From: Thermodesulfovibrionales bacterium
GTDB lineage: Bacteria; Nitrospirota; Thermodesulfovibrionia; Thermodesulfovibrionales; UBA1546
Direction of reading: 5' to 3'
Length of the DNA stretch: 27,677 bases
NCBI GenBank assembly: GCA_030018605.1
Contig: JASEHP010000003.1
Location: 1-27,677 of the forward strand
Shown: piece by piece, positions 1-7,832 of the stretch
Position numbering within the stretch: position 1 is the stretch's first letter
Layout: the number at the start of each line of letters is the position of its first letter
Notes under the pieces: model-generated
Told to the model about the DNA's origin: nothing
The model's database searches: none
What the model saw: the letters and a program-made list of their open reading frames with translations, nothing else
Translations under genes and position numbers: made by a program

Positions 1-5
1 GAATA

Positions 6-48
6 GGACATTTCTACTTTGGTAAAACCGGACATTTCTATTTTGGTA
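6..48. repeat. Pair of 19-bp direct repeats, possible IS end
   Basis: Two copies of GGACATTTCTAYTTTGGTA lie at 6-24 and 30-48, differ at one position and have a 24-bp period. Tandem motifs of this kind are found at the ends of some IS21/IS481-type insertion sequences, so this could be the end of an element lying mostly outside the window. No transposase reading frame accompanies it here. The rest of 1-144 holds no gene and no convincing terminator for nuoN. The IS assignment is a weak inference; the repeat itself is seen directly. Confidence 0.4.
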
Positions 49-144
49 TTACATTTTATAAATCTTTCTCAAACACAGACAGGACATAGTTTGTGAATTA
101 TTCGTGTTAAAATTAGTCCGTGCAAATAAGAGGCAGGCTAATTC

Positions 145-1569
145 TTAAAATCCTGCTGCTATGCGGGCAACACTGATGACTTTTGAGGGCAGCACTCCGA
201 TAATCAGGACTGCAATTGCTGTTATTGCAAGAGCGAGGGCTATTCCGGGAGAGGCAGAAAGCTGAACCTCAGTCTTAGATTCTTTCATGTACATATACAT
301 TACGATTCGCAGATAAAAATATGCTGATATCGCGCTGAATATAACCGCTGTTACGGCAAGCCATGTATATCCCGCGCTTACTGCGCTCATGAAAAGATAA
401 AACTTGCCCATAAACCCTGCTGTGGGCGGAATTCCAGTGAGCGAAAACATGAACACAAGCATCAGGGCAGCAGCCAGAGGATGTGTCTTTGCAAGCCCCT
501 CATAATCAGAGATGTCATCTCCCTTGAAGCCCTCTGACCTGAGCATTATCACAACCGCAAAAGCTCCTATGTTCATGAACGCATAGATAAAAAGATAATT
601 CAGAACGCTTGCCATGCCCTCAGATGTCCCTGCAATTATTCCGATAAGGATATAACCAGCATGCGCTATGGAAGAATATGCAAGCATCCTCTTTATGTTT
701 GTCTGTGAAATTGCGACTATGTTGCCTACAGCCATGGTGAGTATGGCTATCGGGATGAGAATGCCTGCCCATTCAATTCTTGCCGTGCCGAACGCTGTCA
801 TGAAGACCCTTCCAAGAACTGCAAATCCTGCCGCCTTGGGGCCTACGGACATAAACGCGGTGATGGAAGTAGGCGCGCCTTCATAAACATCAGGCGCCCA
901 CATGTGGAAAGGAACAGCAGCTATCTTGAATGAGAAGGCAACCGCAAAAAGGACCATGGAGAGCATGAGGACAGGATTATCCAAAATCCCTTTTTGTGAT
1001 ATATAGGAAGATATTGCATGAAGGTCTGTTGTGCCTGTAAGCCCGTATATCATTGATATGCCGTAGAGCAAAAATGCAGAGGCAAATGCGCCGAGCAGAA
1101 AATACTTTATTGCAGCCTCATTTGATTTAATGTCGTGCCTCATAAACCCTGCAAGGATATAAGTGCTCAGTGCCATAAGCTCAAGCCCCAGATAGAGGGT
1201 CATCAGGTCTCCTGCAGATGCCATAATCATCATGCCGAGAGTGGAAAAGAGTATGAGGCCGTAATATTCTCCGAAATTTACTTTTTCAATTGCAATGTAT
1301 TTCACCGATATAAGGACAGTGAGAACAACATTCATCATAAAGATAAGCTTGAAGAACAGGCTGTAGCCGTCAGCTATAAACATGCCGTTAAACGTGGTAC
1401 CCCTGGAACCGGCAAGCAGGTATGTAACTACCCCGACACTCACTATGTTCATGAATGCGATCGTCTCTTTTCGTTTAATCACAAGCTCTGAAAGCAGGAT
1501 GAGAAGGGCCAGGCACGTCATCACGATTTCAGGCATCACAGGCCCGAGGTCAGGCATTACAAACGGCAT
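145..1569 (-). CDS. nuoN: NADH-quinone oxidoreductase subunit N (complex I, antiporter-like)
   Basis: A membrane-arm subunit of complex I, one of the three Mrp antiporter-like proton-pumping subunits. The 474-residue product is almost entirely hydrophobic with about 14 predicted membrane helices, matching the usual NuoN length. Family hallmarks seen are GLELMALSTYIL with the conserved glutamate (about residues 128-139), the LLGAFASAFLLYG stretch, VYEGAPTSITAFMSVGPKAAG with the helix 7 lysine (about 229-249), and NIKRMLAYSSIAHAGY (about 292-307). It is the last gene of the nuo operon, 100 nt downstream of nuoM, with a GTCATT-type palindromic repeat in the spacer. Its start ATG at 1569 gives a normal NuoN N terminus. 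No strong terminator is visible after the TAA. The identification is secure. Confidence 0.96.
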   Translation of the reverse strand: MPFVMPDLGPVMPEIVMTCLALLILLSELVIKRKETIAFMNIVSVGVVTYLLAGSRGTTFNGMFIADGYSLFFKLIFMMNVVLTVLISVKYIAIEKVNFGEYYGLILFSTLGMMIMASAGDLMTLYLGLELMALSTYILAGFMRHDIKSNEAAIKYFLLGAFASAFLLYGISMIYGLTGTTDLHAISSYISQKGILDNPVLMLSMVLFAVAFSFKIAAVPFHMWAPDVYEGAPTSITAFMSVGPKAAGFAVLGRVFMTAFGTARIEWAGILIPIAILTMAVGNIVAISQTNIKRMLAYSSIAHAGYILIGIIAGTSEGMASVLNYLFIYAFMNIGAFAVVIMLRSEGFKGDDISDYEGLAKTHPLAAALMLVFMFSLTGIPPTAGFMGKFYLFMSAVSAGYTWLAVTAVIFSAISAYFYLRIVMYMYMKESKTEVQLSASPGIALALAITAIAVLIIGVLPSKVISVARIAAGF

Positions 1570-1590
1570 TAAAAACCCCCTTTACAATCT

Positions 1591-1666
1591 GTCATTCCGA
1601 CCCCGAATTTATTTCGGGGGAGGAATCTCGCTTTTTGAGATTGCTTCGGCTTTGCCTCGCAATGAC
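1591..1666. repeat. Palindromic GTCATT...AATGAC intergenic element (nuoM-nuoN spacer)
   Basis: A 76-bp imperfect palindrome opens with GTCATTCCGA and closes with TCGCAATGAC; inner arms include ATTTCGGGG and GAGATTGCTTCGGC. It resembles the REP/MITE-like GTCATTGCGAGG family that is scattered through many bacterial genomes. A related partial copy lies at 27307-27349. As RNA it would form a long hairpin between nuoM and nuoN and could affect mRNA stability or the ratio of the two products; that effect is inferred. Confidence 0.75.
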
Positions 1667-1669
1667 AAC

Positions 1670-3205
1670 TCATTTGATAAGCTCCAGAATATTTTTTGCG
1701 ATGTTTATCTGCGCGCCGCCGGTGTTTACCCTTTCAAGCAAGTGCTTTACGGATTCATGCATAAAATCCAAAAATAGATTCGGATAAACTCCAATCCAGA
1801 ATATCAGTATGATCATCGGCAGAAGGGTTATTATTTCCCTTAAATTAATGTCCGCAAGACCTGCAACCTTTTGGTTCGTCTCCATGAAAAATACCCTCTG
1901 ATAAAGCCAGAGCATATAGCCTGCGCCTATGATTATCCCTGTTGCCGCAAGCACGCCTGCCCATTGATTTGCCTTGAACCCGCCAAGGATAATCAGAAAC
2001 TCCCCGATAAACCCGTTTGTCGCGGGAATGCCTATTGACGCGAGTGTAAATACCATAAACAAAGACGAGTAAACAGGCATCACGGAAGCGACTCCTCCGT
2101 AATCAGAAATCTGCCGCGTGTGAGTCCTGTCATAGATTATTCCCACGCTTAAGAATAATGCGCCGGTAACTACGCCGTGGTTTATCATCTGGAGTATTCC
2201 GCCTTCCATTCCCTGAATATTAAGAGCAAATATCCCAAGGGTCACAAAGCCCATGTGGCTGACAGAGCTGTATGCAATCAATCTCTTTAAATCCGTCTGC
2301 GCAAGGCATATCACCGCGCCGTAAATTATCGCTATAACAGAAAGCGTAAGCATCACAGGCGTCATTGCTTTTGACGCGTCTGGAAATAACGGCAACGAGA
2401 ACCTGATAAAACCATAAGCGCCCATCTTTATGAGCACTGCGGCAAGGATAACGCTGCCTGCAGTGGGAGCCTCTGTGTGCGCGTCAGGAAGCCATGTGTG
2501 AACAGGAAACATCGGAACCTTAACGGCAAATGCTGCAAAGAACGCCCAGAAAAGCCAGAGCTGCAATTGATAGGGATATGTTTTTGTCATGAGTTCAAGT
2601 ATGTCAAATGTCCTGCCGACCTGATAATAAAGGACGATTATTCCGACAAGCATCAGCACGCTTCCAACAAGGGTGAAAAGGAAAAATTTCACAGCCGCAT
2701 AAATCCTGTTAGGCCCGCCCCATACGCCTATCAAAAGATACATAGGTATCAGCATCGCCTCCCAGAACAGATAGAAGAGCATGAAATCGAGCGCGCAGAA
2801 AACGCCTATCATCGCGCCTTCCATTATCAGGATGGAGATATAAAATTCCTTTGCCTTTGTTTTTATGGAATTCCATGAGATGAGAACGCAGAGAATTGTA
2901 ACAAGGGTTGAGAGAAGGACAAACAGGACGCTTATGCCGTCAATGCCGAGATGATAATTGATGTTCAACGAGGGAATCCATTCGTATCTTTCTTTAAATT
3001 GCATAAGATGCGTGGACTTATTGAACTCTGTGAACAAAGGGATTGAAATTATAAAAACCGCTGTGCTCACAATAAGGCTGAACCATTTTATAAGGTTCTC
3101 TTTAGACCTGCTTATCAGGAGTAAAAGCGCTGCGCCTGCAACAGGCAGGAAAATCAATGTGCTCAGTATCGGAAACCCTAAGTTATTTGCTATAGCCTGT
3201 CCCAT
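1670..3205 (-). CDS. nuoM: NADH-quinone oxidoreductase subunit M (complex I, antiporter-like)
   Basis: An antiporter-like proton-channel subunit of the complex I membrane arm. The 511-residue hydrophobic product has the length expected for NuoM. It carries the helix 5 glutamate motif FWEAMLIPMYLLIGVWG (about residues 147-163), the channel region VHTWLPDAHTEAPTAGSVILA followed by a helix 8 lysine (LIKMGAYG), and DLKRLIAYSSVSHMGF (about 306-321). The start ATG at 3205 lies 3 nt after the nuoL stop, which implies translational coupling. The C terminus is slightly extended (HLLERVNTGGAQINIAKNILELIK) relative to short homologues. A secure family assignment with normal gene order L-M-N. Confidence 0.97.
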   Translation of the reverse strand: MGQAIANNLGFPILSTLIFLPVAGAALLLLISRSKENLIKWFSLIVSTAVFIISIPLFTEFNKSTHLMQFKERYEWIPSLNINYHLGIDGISVLFVLLSTLVTILCVLISWNSIKTKAKEFYISILIMEGAMIGVFCALDFMLFYLFWEAMLIPMYLLIGVWGGPNRIYAAVKFFLFTLVGSVLMLVGIIVLYYQVGRTFDILELMTKTYPYQLQLWLFWAFFAAFAVKVPMFPVHTWLPDAHTEAPTAGSVILAAVLIKMGAYGFIRFSLPLFPDASKAMTPVMLTLSVIAIIYGAVICLAQTDLKRLIAYSSVSHMGFVTLGIFALNIQGMEGGILQMINHGVVTGALFLSVGIIYDRTHTRQISDYGGVASVMPVYSSLFMVFTLASIGIPATNGFIGEFLIILGGFKANQWAGVLAATGIIIGAGYMLWLYQRVFFMETNQKVAGLADINLREIITLLPMIILIFWIGVYPNLFLDFMHESVKHLLERVNTGGAQINIAKNILELIK

Positions 3206-3208
3206 ATA

Positions 3209-5128
3209 TTACCTCAGTAGCATCACGGCAGCTATTATTAATACGCCGAGCGCCATTATTGCCGCGTAGTGCTGTAATAAGCCTGTCTGGACTTTCCTCA
3301 GAATCCTGCTTAAATCTCCAATCCCTTTAGGAACACCATTAACAATCGCCTCGATGATTTTTGTGTCAGTAATATTGATAAGAATATTCTTAGCTGTCCA
3401 GATTGTAGGCCTCACGATTATAAAACTGTAAAGCTCATCAACATAGTATTTATTCCAGAGTATTCTATATGTGGCATTGAATTTCTGCGCGAGCATGACA
3501 GGAATATCGGTCTTTACAAGATAGAATAATGCCGCAAGGACTATTCCTGAAAAACCTGCTATTACGGAAATGCTCATAACCATCCATTCCTCTGCATGAG
3601 TTCCATGCGCTTCGGGATGCCCGAGCACAGGCTTTAAAAATTCCGTGAAATGAGCGCCGCCTCCAAGCAGATGCGGAATCCCAACCCAGCCTGAAGCAAC
3701 AGCGCCGATGCAGAGAATTATCAACGGTATCGTCATCACCTTTGGAGATTCATGGAGATGATGTTCCTGTTCATGAGTTCCACGGAACTTGCCGTGGAAT
3801 GTGAGGAATATAAGCCTGAATGAATAAAATGCGGTAAGAAACGCAACCACAGTCCCTGTAGCCCACACGAATTTCCCCACAGGACTCTGTCCTGAATATG
3901 CAAGCCAGAGTATTTCATCCTTGCTGAAGAAACCAGCAAAGCCGGGCACGCCCGCAATGCTCAAGGATGCGATAAGCATTGTCCAGTACGTAACAGGCAT
4001 GTATTTCTTGAGTCCGCCCATTTTTTGCAAATCAAGCTCTCCGGACATTGCATGCATGACACTTCCAGCGCACAGGAAGAGAAGCGCCTTAAAGAATGCG
4101 TGAGTATAAAGATGGAATATCCCCGCGCTATAAGCTCCGACCCCTGCTGCAAGGAACATATATCCAAGCTGGCTGATGGTTGAATAAGCGATAATCCTCT
4201 TTATGTCATTCTGAACAAGTCCGATAGTAGCTGCAAACAAAGATGTAATTGCTCCGGTCAATGCAACAACTATAAGCGCTGTTTCAGAAAGGCTGAATAT
4301 AGGGCTGCACCTTGCAACAAGAAAGACGCCTGCCGTTACCATTGTCGCGGCGTGAATGAGCGCGCTCACAGGCGTCGGGCCTTCCATAGCATCTGGAAGC
4401 CATACATGAAGCGGCATTTGCGCTGATTTTCCTATGGAGCCGCAGAAAAGAAGAAGCGCAATCAATGTCATAAGATGCACGTCATATCCAAGGAAATTAA
4501 TTGTTTGTGCTGCAAAATTTCCGGCATTTGCAAATACAGGCTCGTAATATATCGTTCCGAATGTGAGGAATATCATTATTATTCCGAGGCCGAAACCAAA
4601 GTCGCCGAACCTGTTCACTATAAAGGCCTTCTTTCCCGCGTCTGACGCCGACTTTTTGTCAAAGTAATATCCGATGAGAAAATATGAGCATAAGCCCACG
4701 CCCTCCCATCCGAAATATAACTGAAGGAAATTATTGGCCATAACGAGCATGAGCATGCAGAATGTGAAAAGGCTGAGATATGCAAAAAAGCGGTAATAAC
4801 CTTTGTCCCCGTGCATATAGCCGGCAGAATAGATATGAATCAACGTGCTGCATGTTGTTACAACAACAAGCATCACTGCTGTAAGCTGGTCAATAAGGAA
4901 CCCTACTGAGACCTTGAACTGGCCTGAAACAATCCACGAGTAGAGGTCTTCGTTTATAACCTTGCCTGAGAGGACGTCAAACAGCGTCATTACAGTCACA
5001 AGCCATGAACCGGCAACAGCCAGTATTGACACCCAGTGGCTGTTCTCTTTTAGATACTTCCTGCCGAACAGGATATTGACCACAAATGCGGCTAACGGCA
5101 GAAATGGTATCAGAAGATAATTATTCAT
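3209..5128 (-). CDS. nuoL: NADH-quinone oxidoreductase subunit L (complex I, antiporter-like)
   Basis: The distal antiporter-like proton-pumping subunit of complex I. The 639-residue product has the typical NuoL size. Hallmarks seen are YFGWEGVGLCSYFLIGYYF with the helix 5 glutamate (about residues 138-156), HVWLPDAMEGPTPVSALIHAATMVTAGVFL (split over about 243-272), DIKRIIAYSTISQLGYMF, and HLYTHAFFKALLFL. The C-terminal section (about 540-639) holds the hydrophilic stretch and final membrane helix that form the lateral arm (helix HL) anchoring NuoL along NuoM and NuoN. It follows nuoK across a 44-nt spacer that contains a TTACGCTTCACG-type repeat. No truncation is seen. Confidence 0.97.
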   Translation of the reverse strand: MNNYLLIPFLPLAAFVVNILFGRKYLKENSHWVSILAVAGSWLVTVMTLFDVLSGKVINEDLYSWIVSGQFKVSVGFLIDQLTAVMLVVVTTCSTLIHIYSAGYMHGDKGYYRFFAYLSLFTFCMLMLVMANNFLQLYFGWEGVGLCSYFLIGYYFDKKSASDAGKKAFIVNRFGDFGFGLGIIMIFLTFGTIYYEPVFANAGNFAAQTINFLGYDVHLMTLIALLLFCGSIGKSAQMPLHVWLPDAMEGPTPVSALIHAATMVTAGVFLVARCSPIFSLSETALIVVALTGAITSLFAATIGLVQNDIKRIIAYSTISQLGYMFLAAGVGAYSAGIFHLYTHAFFKALLFLCAGSVMHAMSGELDLQKMGGLKKYMPVTYWTMLIASLSIAGVPGFAGFFSKDEILWLAYSGQSPVGKFVWATGTVVAFLTAFYSFRLIFLTFHGKFRGTHEQEHHLHESPKVMTIPLIILCIGAVASGWVGIPHLLGGGAHFTEFLKPVLGHPEAHGTHAEEWMVMSISVIAGFSGIVLAALFYLVKTDIPVMLAQKFNATYRILWNKYYVDELYSFIIVRPTIWTAKNILINITDTKIIEAIVNGVPKGIGDLSRILRKVQTGLLQHYAAIMALGVLIIAAVMLLR

Positions 5129-5141
5129 TTTCCTATCCCTT

Positions 5142-5166
5142 CACGCATAACGCTTTACGCTTCACG
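5142..5166. repeat. Short TTACGCTTCACG-type repeat (nuoK-nuoL spacer)
   Basis: The spacer contains CACGCATAACGC followed by TTTACGCTTCACG. The same words recur in the nuoA-nuoB spacer (16031-16069), and a related TAACGCG/GTCACG pair lies in the nuoB-nuoC spacer. This is a small dispersed repeat family; its function is unknown. Confidence 0.5.
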
Positions 5167-5172
5167 GTTTTG

Positions 5173-5475
5173 TCATCCCTTCATCTCGCTCATCTCATCC
5201 GCATGGACTGTGTCCTTGTTCCTGAAAAGCGCAATGATTATCGCAAGCCCTATCGCGGCCTCTGCCGCAGCGACCGTAATTATAAATATGACAAGTATCT
5301 GCCCTCTCAGGTCTTGAAGGTAGTGGCTGAATGCCACAAGGCTGATATTCACCGCATTCAGCATAAGCTCTACTGACATGAACATTATTATGATATTCCT
5401 CCTTGTAAGGAACCCGAAGACTCCTATCATAAAGACCGCTGCGCTCAGCATCAGATACCAGTTCAAAGGAACCAT
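5173..5475 (-). CDS. nuoK: NADH-quinone oxidoreductase subunit K (complex I)
   Basis: A small membrane subunit of complex I that helps form the proton half-channel next to NuoJ and NuoN. The product is 100 residues, the canonical NuoK length, with three predicted membrane helices. Both conserved membrane glutamates are present: one in MSVELMLNAVNIS (about residue 36) and one in VAAAEAAIGLAI (about residue 72). The start codon shares one base with the nuoJ stop (TAATG), so translation is coupled to nuoJ. Secure. Confidence 0.97.
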   Translation of the reverse strand: MVPLNWYLMLSAAVFMIGVFGFLTRRNIIIMFMSVELMLNAVNISLVAFSHYLQDLRGQILVIFIITVAAAEAAIGLAIIIALFRNKDTVHADEMSEMKG

Positions 5476-5990
5476 TATTTACTCCCCGTCTTTCTCTTTG
5501 CCAGCACTATTGCGCCTATAATCGCAACAAGCAGCACAAGGGAAGCTATTTCAAAAGGAAACAAATAATCTGTATATAAAAGCTTTCCGAGCGCCTTTGT
5601 ATGAGTCTCCTGTTTTATAAATTCAACTGAATATTTTCCGGCAGGCCCTGGCACAAAAGATTTTACTGCACTCAAAACAATCGCAAGTAAAGCCGCAGTT
5701 ATAAAAAGCCCGGCAGGCCATGAGCCTACAAATTTTTTCACTTTAAGCTCCTCCCTTAAATTAAGGAGCAACAGGACAAAAAGGAAAAGTACGAGTATTG
5801 CTCCTGCATAGACTATTACCTGTATTGCTGCGATAAATTCAGCGTTCAGAAAAAGATAAAGCCCTGCGATATGGAAGAAAAGAAGAAGCATCCACATAAC
5901 GCTGTGTACAGGGTTGCTTCTCGTAACAACCAGCAGCGAAAAGATGACTATCGCAGAAGCGTAATATCCAAAAAATAATTCAGGCAGCAT
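5475..5990 (-). CDS. nuoJ: NADH-quinone oxidoreductase subunit J (complex I)
   Basis: A membrane subunit of complex I next to NuoK, carrying the helix 3 π-bulge region that links the quinone site to proton pumping. I place the start at ATG 5990 (MLPELFFGYYASAIVI). It has GGAG six bases upstream, and the product of 171 residues fits NuoJ. A longer reading frame reaches 6119, but its extra 43 residues are translated from a palindromic repeat and look non-native. Family features are HSVMWMLLLFFHIAGLYLFLNAEFIAAIQVIVYAGAI (split over about residues 29-65) and a C-terminal helix with LVAIIGAIVLAKR. Five membrane helices are expected. Confidence 0.94.
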   Translation of the reverse strand: MLPELFFGYYASAIVIFSLLVVTRSNPVHSVMWMLLLFFHIAGLYLFLNAEFIAAIQVIVYAGAILVLFLFVLLLLNLREELKVKKFVGSWPAGLFITAALLAIVLSAVKSFVPGPAGKYSVEFIKQETHTKALGKLLYTDYLFPFEIASLVLLVAIIGAIVLAKRKTGSK

Positions 5991-6042
5991 GGCATCTCCG
6001 ATGAAATTTAAAAATATTGAATTCATTTTTTTCTTTGCTGCC

Positions 6043-6100
6043 GTCATTCCAACTTGTCTGGAATCCTTCTTCGGAAAGATTCTGGACAAGCCAGAATGAC
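6043..6100. repeat. Palindromic GTCATTC...GAATGAC element (nuoI-nuoJ spacer)
   Basis: A 58-bp inverted repeat has arms beginning GTCATTCCAACTTGTC and ending GACAAGCCAGAATGAC, around a TTCTTCGGAAAG centre. It occupies the 170-nt spacer between nuoI and nuoJ and would form a strong RNA hairpin. It resembles the classic intergenic GTCATTCC...GGAATGAC repeats and the element at 14803-14867. Confidence 0.75.
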
Positions 6101-6160
6101 AAAGATGATGGCTTTCCAACCTTGATACCTCGAAGATCTATTGTATGATAGTTCATTTTT

Positions 6161-6784
6161 TCATTCTGCATTTTTAATTTTCCTGAAAACTGCTTGTCCT
6201 TCATAACCTGTAAAGTCCTCTGCTTTAGGCCTCCAGAAATCTCTGAAATATCTCCTGCCTTTCTCTCCTGCAAAATATTTATCCCAGTTTGAAAGAAGTT
6301 TTTCTTTGGTCATATAAAACGGCTCCCTTGAATAATCCGAATATTCGTAATGTTCGCTCAATGTGATTGCGCCGAAAGGACATGCCTCAACGCAAAACCC
6401 GCAGTAAATGCATCTGAGGACTTCTATCTCATACCTGTCCACAACCTTTGTATGATCTTCGCCATCTGATGTGTAGATGTAAATGCACTTTGACGGGCAG
6501 TATGCCCCGCAGAGGCCGCATCCTACGCACTTCATTCTGCCGTTTCCGTCTTTGGCAAGGGCGTGAAGCCCCCTGAAACCAGGTTTCACAGGCCTTTTGA
6601 CCTTTGGATAACGCCTTGTTACAGCAGGCGTGAACATGCTTCTGAGGGTCAATGCAAGGCCTTTCAGTATCTCCACAAAAAATATCGTTCTTAGAGCAGT
6701 AGCGCAGTAGAACAGTAGCACAGTAGTTTTTTTATCCTGCTGCTCTGTTGCTCTGCTGCTCTGTTGCTCTGTTTTTAAATCCAT
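6161..6784 (-). CDS. nuoI: NADH-quinone oxidoreductase subunit I (complex I, 2x[4Fe-4S] ferredoxin-like)
   Basis: The peripheral-arm subunit that carries clusters N6a and N6b and passes electrons from NuoG toward NuoB. Two Cx2Cx2Cx3C motifs are seen: CVGCGLCGAYCPSKC and CIYCGFCVEACPFGA. I choose ATG 6784, which overlaps the end of nuoH by 10 nt and gives 207 residues. The native N terminus, by family comparison, is around IFFVEILKGLALTLRSMF. The roughly 27 residues before it, rich in Glu-Gln-Gln and Ser, are encoded by a CAG/TAG repeat array and look acquired. No ATG lies between the repeat and that point; an in-frame GTG (FFVEIL) is the alternative start. The identity is secure, the start is not. 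Confidence 0.93.
   Translation of the reverse strand: MDLKTEQQSSRATEQQDKKTTVLLFYCATALRTIFFVEILKGLALTLRSMFTPAVTRRYPKVKRPVKPGFRGLHALAKDGNGRMKCVGCGLCGAYCPSKCIYIYTSDGEDHTKVVDRYEIEVLRCIYCGFCVEACPFGAITLSEHYEYSDYSREPFYMTKEKLLSNWDKYFAGEKGRRYFRDFWRPKAEDFTGYEGQAVFRKIKNAE
6694..6772. repeat. CAG/TAG-rich inverted repeat array at the nuoH/nuoI junction
   Basis: On the plus strand the left half is GAGCAGTAGCGCAGTAGAAC followed by AGTAGCACAGTAG. The right half is a run of CTGCTGCTCTGTTGCTCTG-type units. The halves are roughly complementary around TTTTTTTATC. A second member lies in the nuoF-nuoE spacer (12544-12626). This copy lies inside the open nuoI reading frame. Confidence 0.7.
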
Positions 6785-7821
6785 ATTTTTACCAATCCGG
6801 TTAACGCAATATTGAACAGCGCCAATGGTATTAATATCTTCCACCCGATAGCCATAAGCTGATCATATCTGTATCTTGGCAGGGTCGCCCTGACCCAGTA
6901 GTAAAAGAACATAAAGGCATAAACCTTCGCAAGAAATATCACAACCCATGACCATGCAGGCAGTCTGAGCAGAACAGGGAACCAATCAGTAATAAACTTC
7001 GGTATGGTCCAGCCGCCCAAAAAACACAGCGCTGCTATGGAAGACATTATAAGCATTGCCGTATATTCACCGAGGAAAAAAAGCGCGAACCTGAATCCGC
7101 TGTATTCCGTAAAATATCCAGCGACAAGCTCGCTTTCAGCTTCGGGAAGATCAAAGGGAAGCCTGTTTGTCTCGGCAAATGCTGCAACAATAAATACAAA
7201 GAACCCTAAAAACTGCGGGACGGCGAACATGCCAGCAGGATATTGCTGCTGCGCCCTGACGATATCAGACAGGTTAAGGGAACCTGCCATCATCATAACT
7301 CCTACAAGGCTAAGTCCCATTGCGATCTCATAGCTTATAACCTGAGATGCTGATCTCAATCCGCCGAGAAATGAATATTTTGAGTTTGATGCCCATCCTG
7401 ATAAAATAATTCCATAGGCTCCGAGGGAAGACATCGCAAAAAGAAAAAGCAATCCTATATTTATATCGGCGATCACAAAGCCATCGAAAAACGGAAGCAC
7501 AGACAAGGACGTGAGCGCTGAAACCATGAATATGACAGGCGCAAGATAAAACAACGGCTTATCCGCATTTGCAGGTATAATGTCTTCCTTGAAAAACAGT
7601 TTTATACCGTCTGCAATCGGCTGTAAAAACCCATGCCAACCTACTTCAATGGGGCCAAGCCTGACCTGCATGTGACCTATTACTTTGCGCTCCCAGTAAG
7701 TTGCATAAGCAACATGAAGAAGCGTTATTCCAATGACAATAGCAATCTTGATAATAATAACTCCAAGCTTCATTAGAATATCAACAGAGGCCTGAGAAAA
7801 AATCGAGTCTAACAAATCCAT
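6775..7821 (-). CDS. nuoH: NADH-quinone oxidoreductase subunit H (complex I)
   Basis: The membrane subunit that joins the peripheral arm to the membrane arm and forms much of the quinone tunnel. The product is 348 residues with about eight or nine helices, the usual NuoH size. Signatures are YWERKVIGHMQVRLGPIEVG (about residues 42-61), ADGIKLFFKEDIIP, and the highly conserved RLPFDLPEAESELVAGYFTEYSG loop (split, about 218-240) that lines the quinone cavity. The C terminus contains WVRATLPRYRYDQLM. It lies 11 nt after the TPR gene and overlaps nuoI by 10 nt. Secure. Confidence 0.97.
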   Translation of the reverse strand: MDLLDSIFSQASVDILMKLGVIIIKIAIVIGITLLHVAYATYWERKVIGHMQVRLGPIEVGWHGFLQPIADGIKLFFKEDIIPANADKPLFYLAPVIFMVSALTSLSVLPFFDGFVIADINIGLLFLFAMSSLGAYGIILSGWASNSKYSFLGGLRSASQVISYEIAMGLSLVGVMMMAGSLNLSDIVRAQQQYPAGMFAVPQFLGFFVFIVAAFAETNRLPFDLPEAESELVAGYFTEYSGFRFALFFLGEYTAMLIMSSIAALCFLGGWTIPKFITDWFPVLLRLPAWSWVVIFLAKVYAFMFFYYWVRATLPRYRYDQLMAIGWKILIPLALFNIALTGLVKIWI

Positions 7822-7832
7822 TCACTCTCCTC

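Noticed and set aside
111..143. Rho-independent terminator after nuoN
   Set aside because: AATTAG/CTAATT arms exist, but the loop is about 21 bases, the stem is AT-rich and there is no proper T run on the minus strand.
5991..6119. Longer nuoJ starting at 6119
   Set aside because: The extra residues are translated from a palindromic repeat; ATG 5990 has a ribosome-binding site and a family-typical N terminus.
6785..6844. Longer nuoI starting at 6844
   Set aside because: It would lie entirely within the nuoH coding region and add residues unlike NuoI; ATG 6784 is sufficient.
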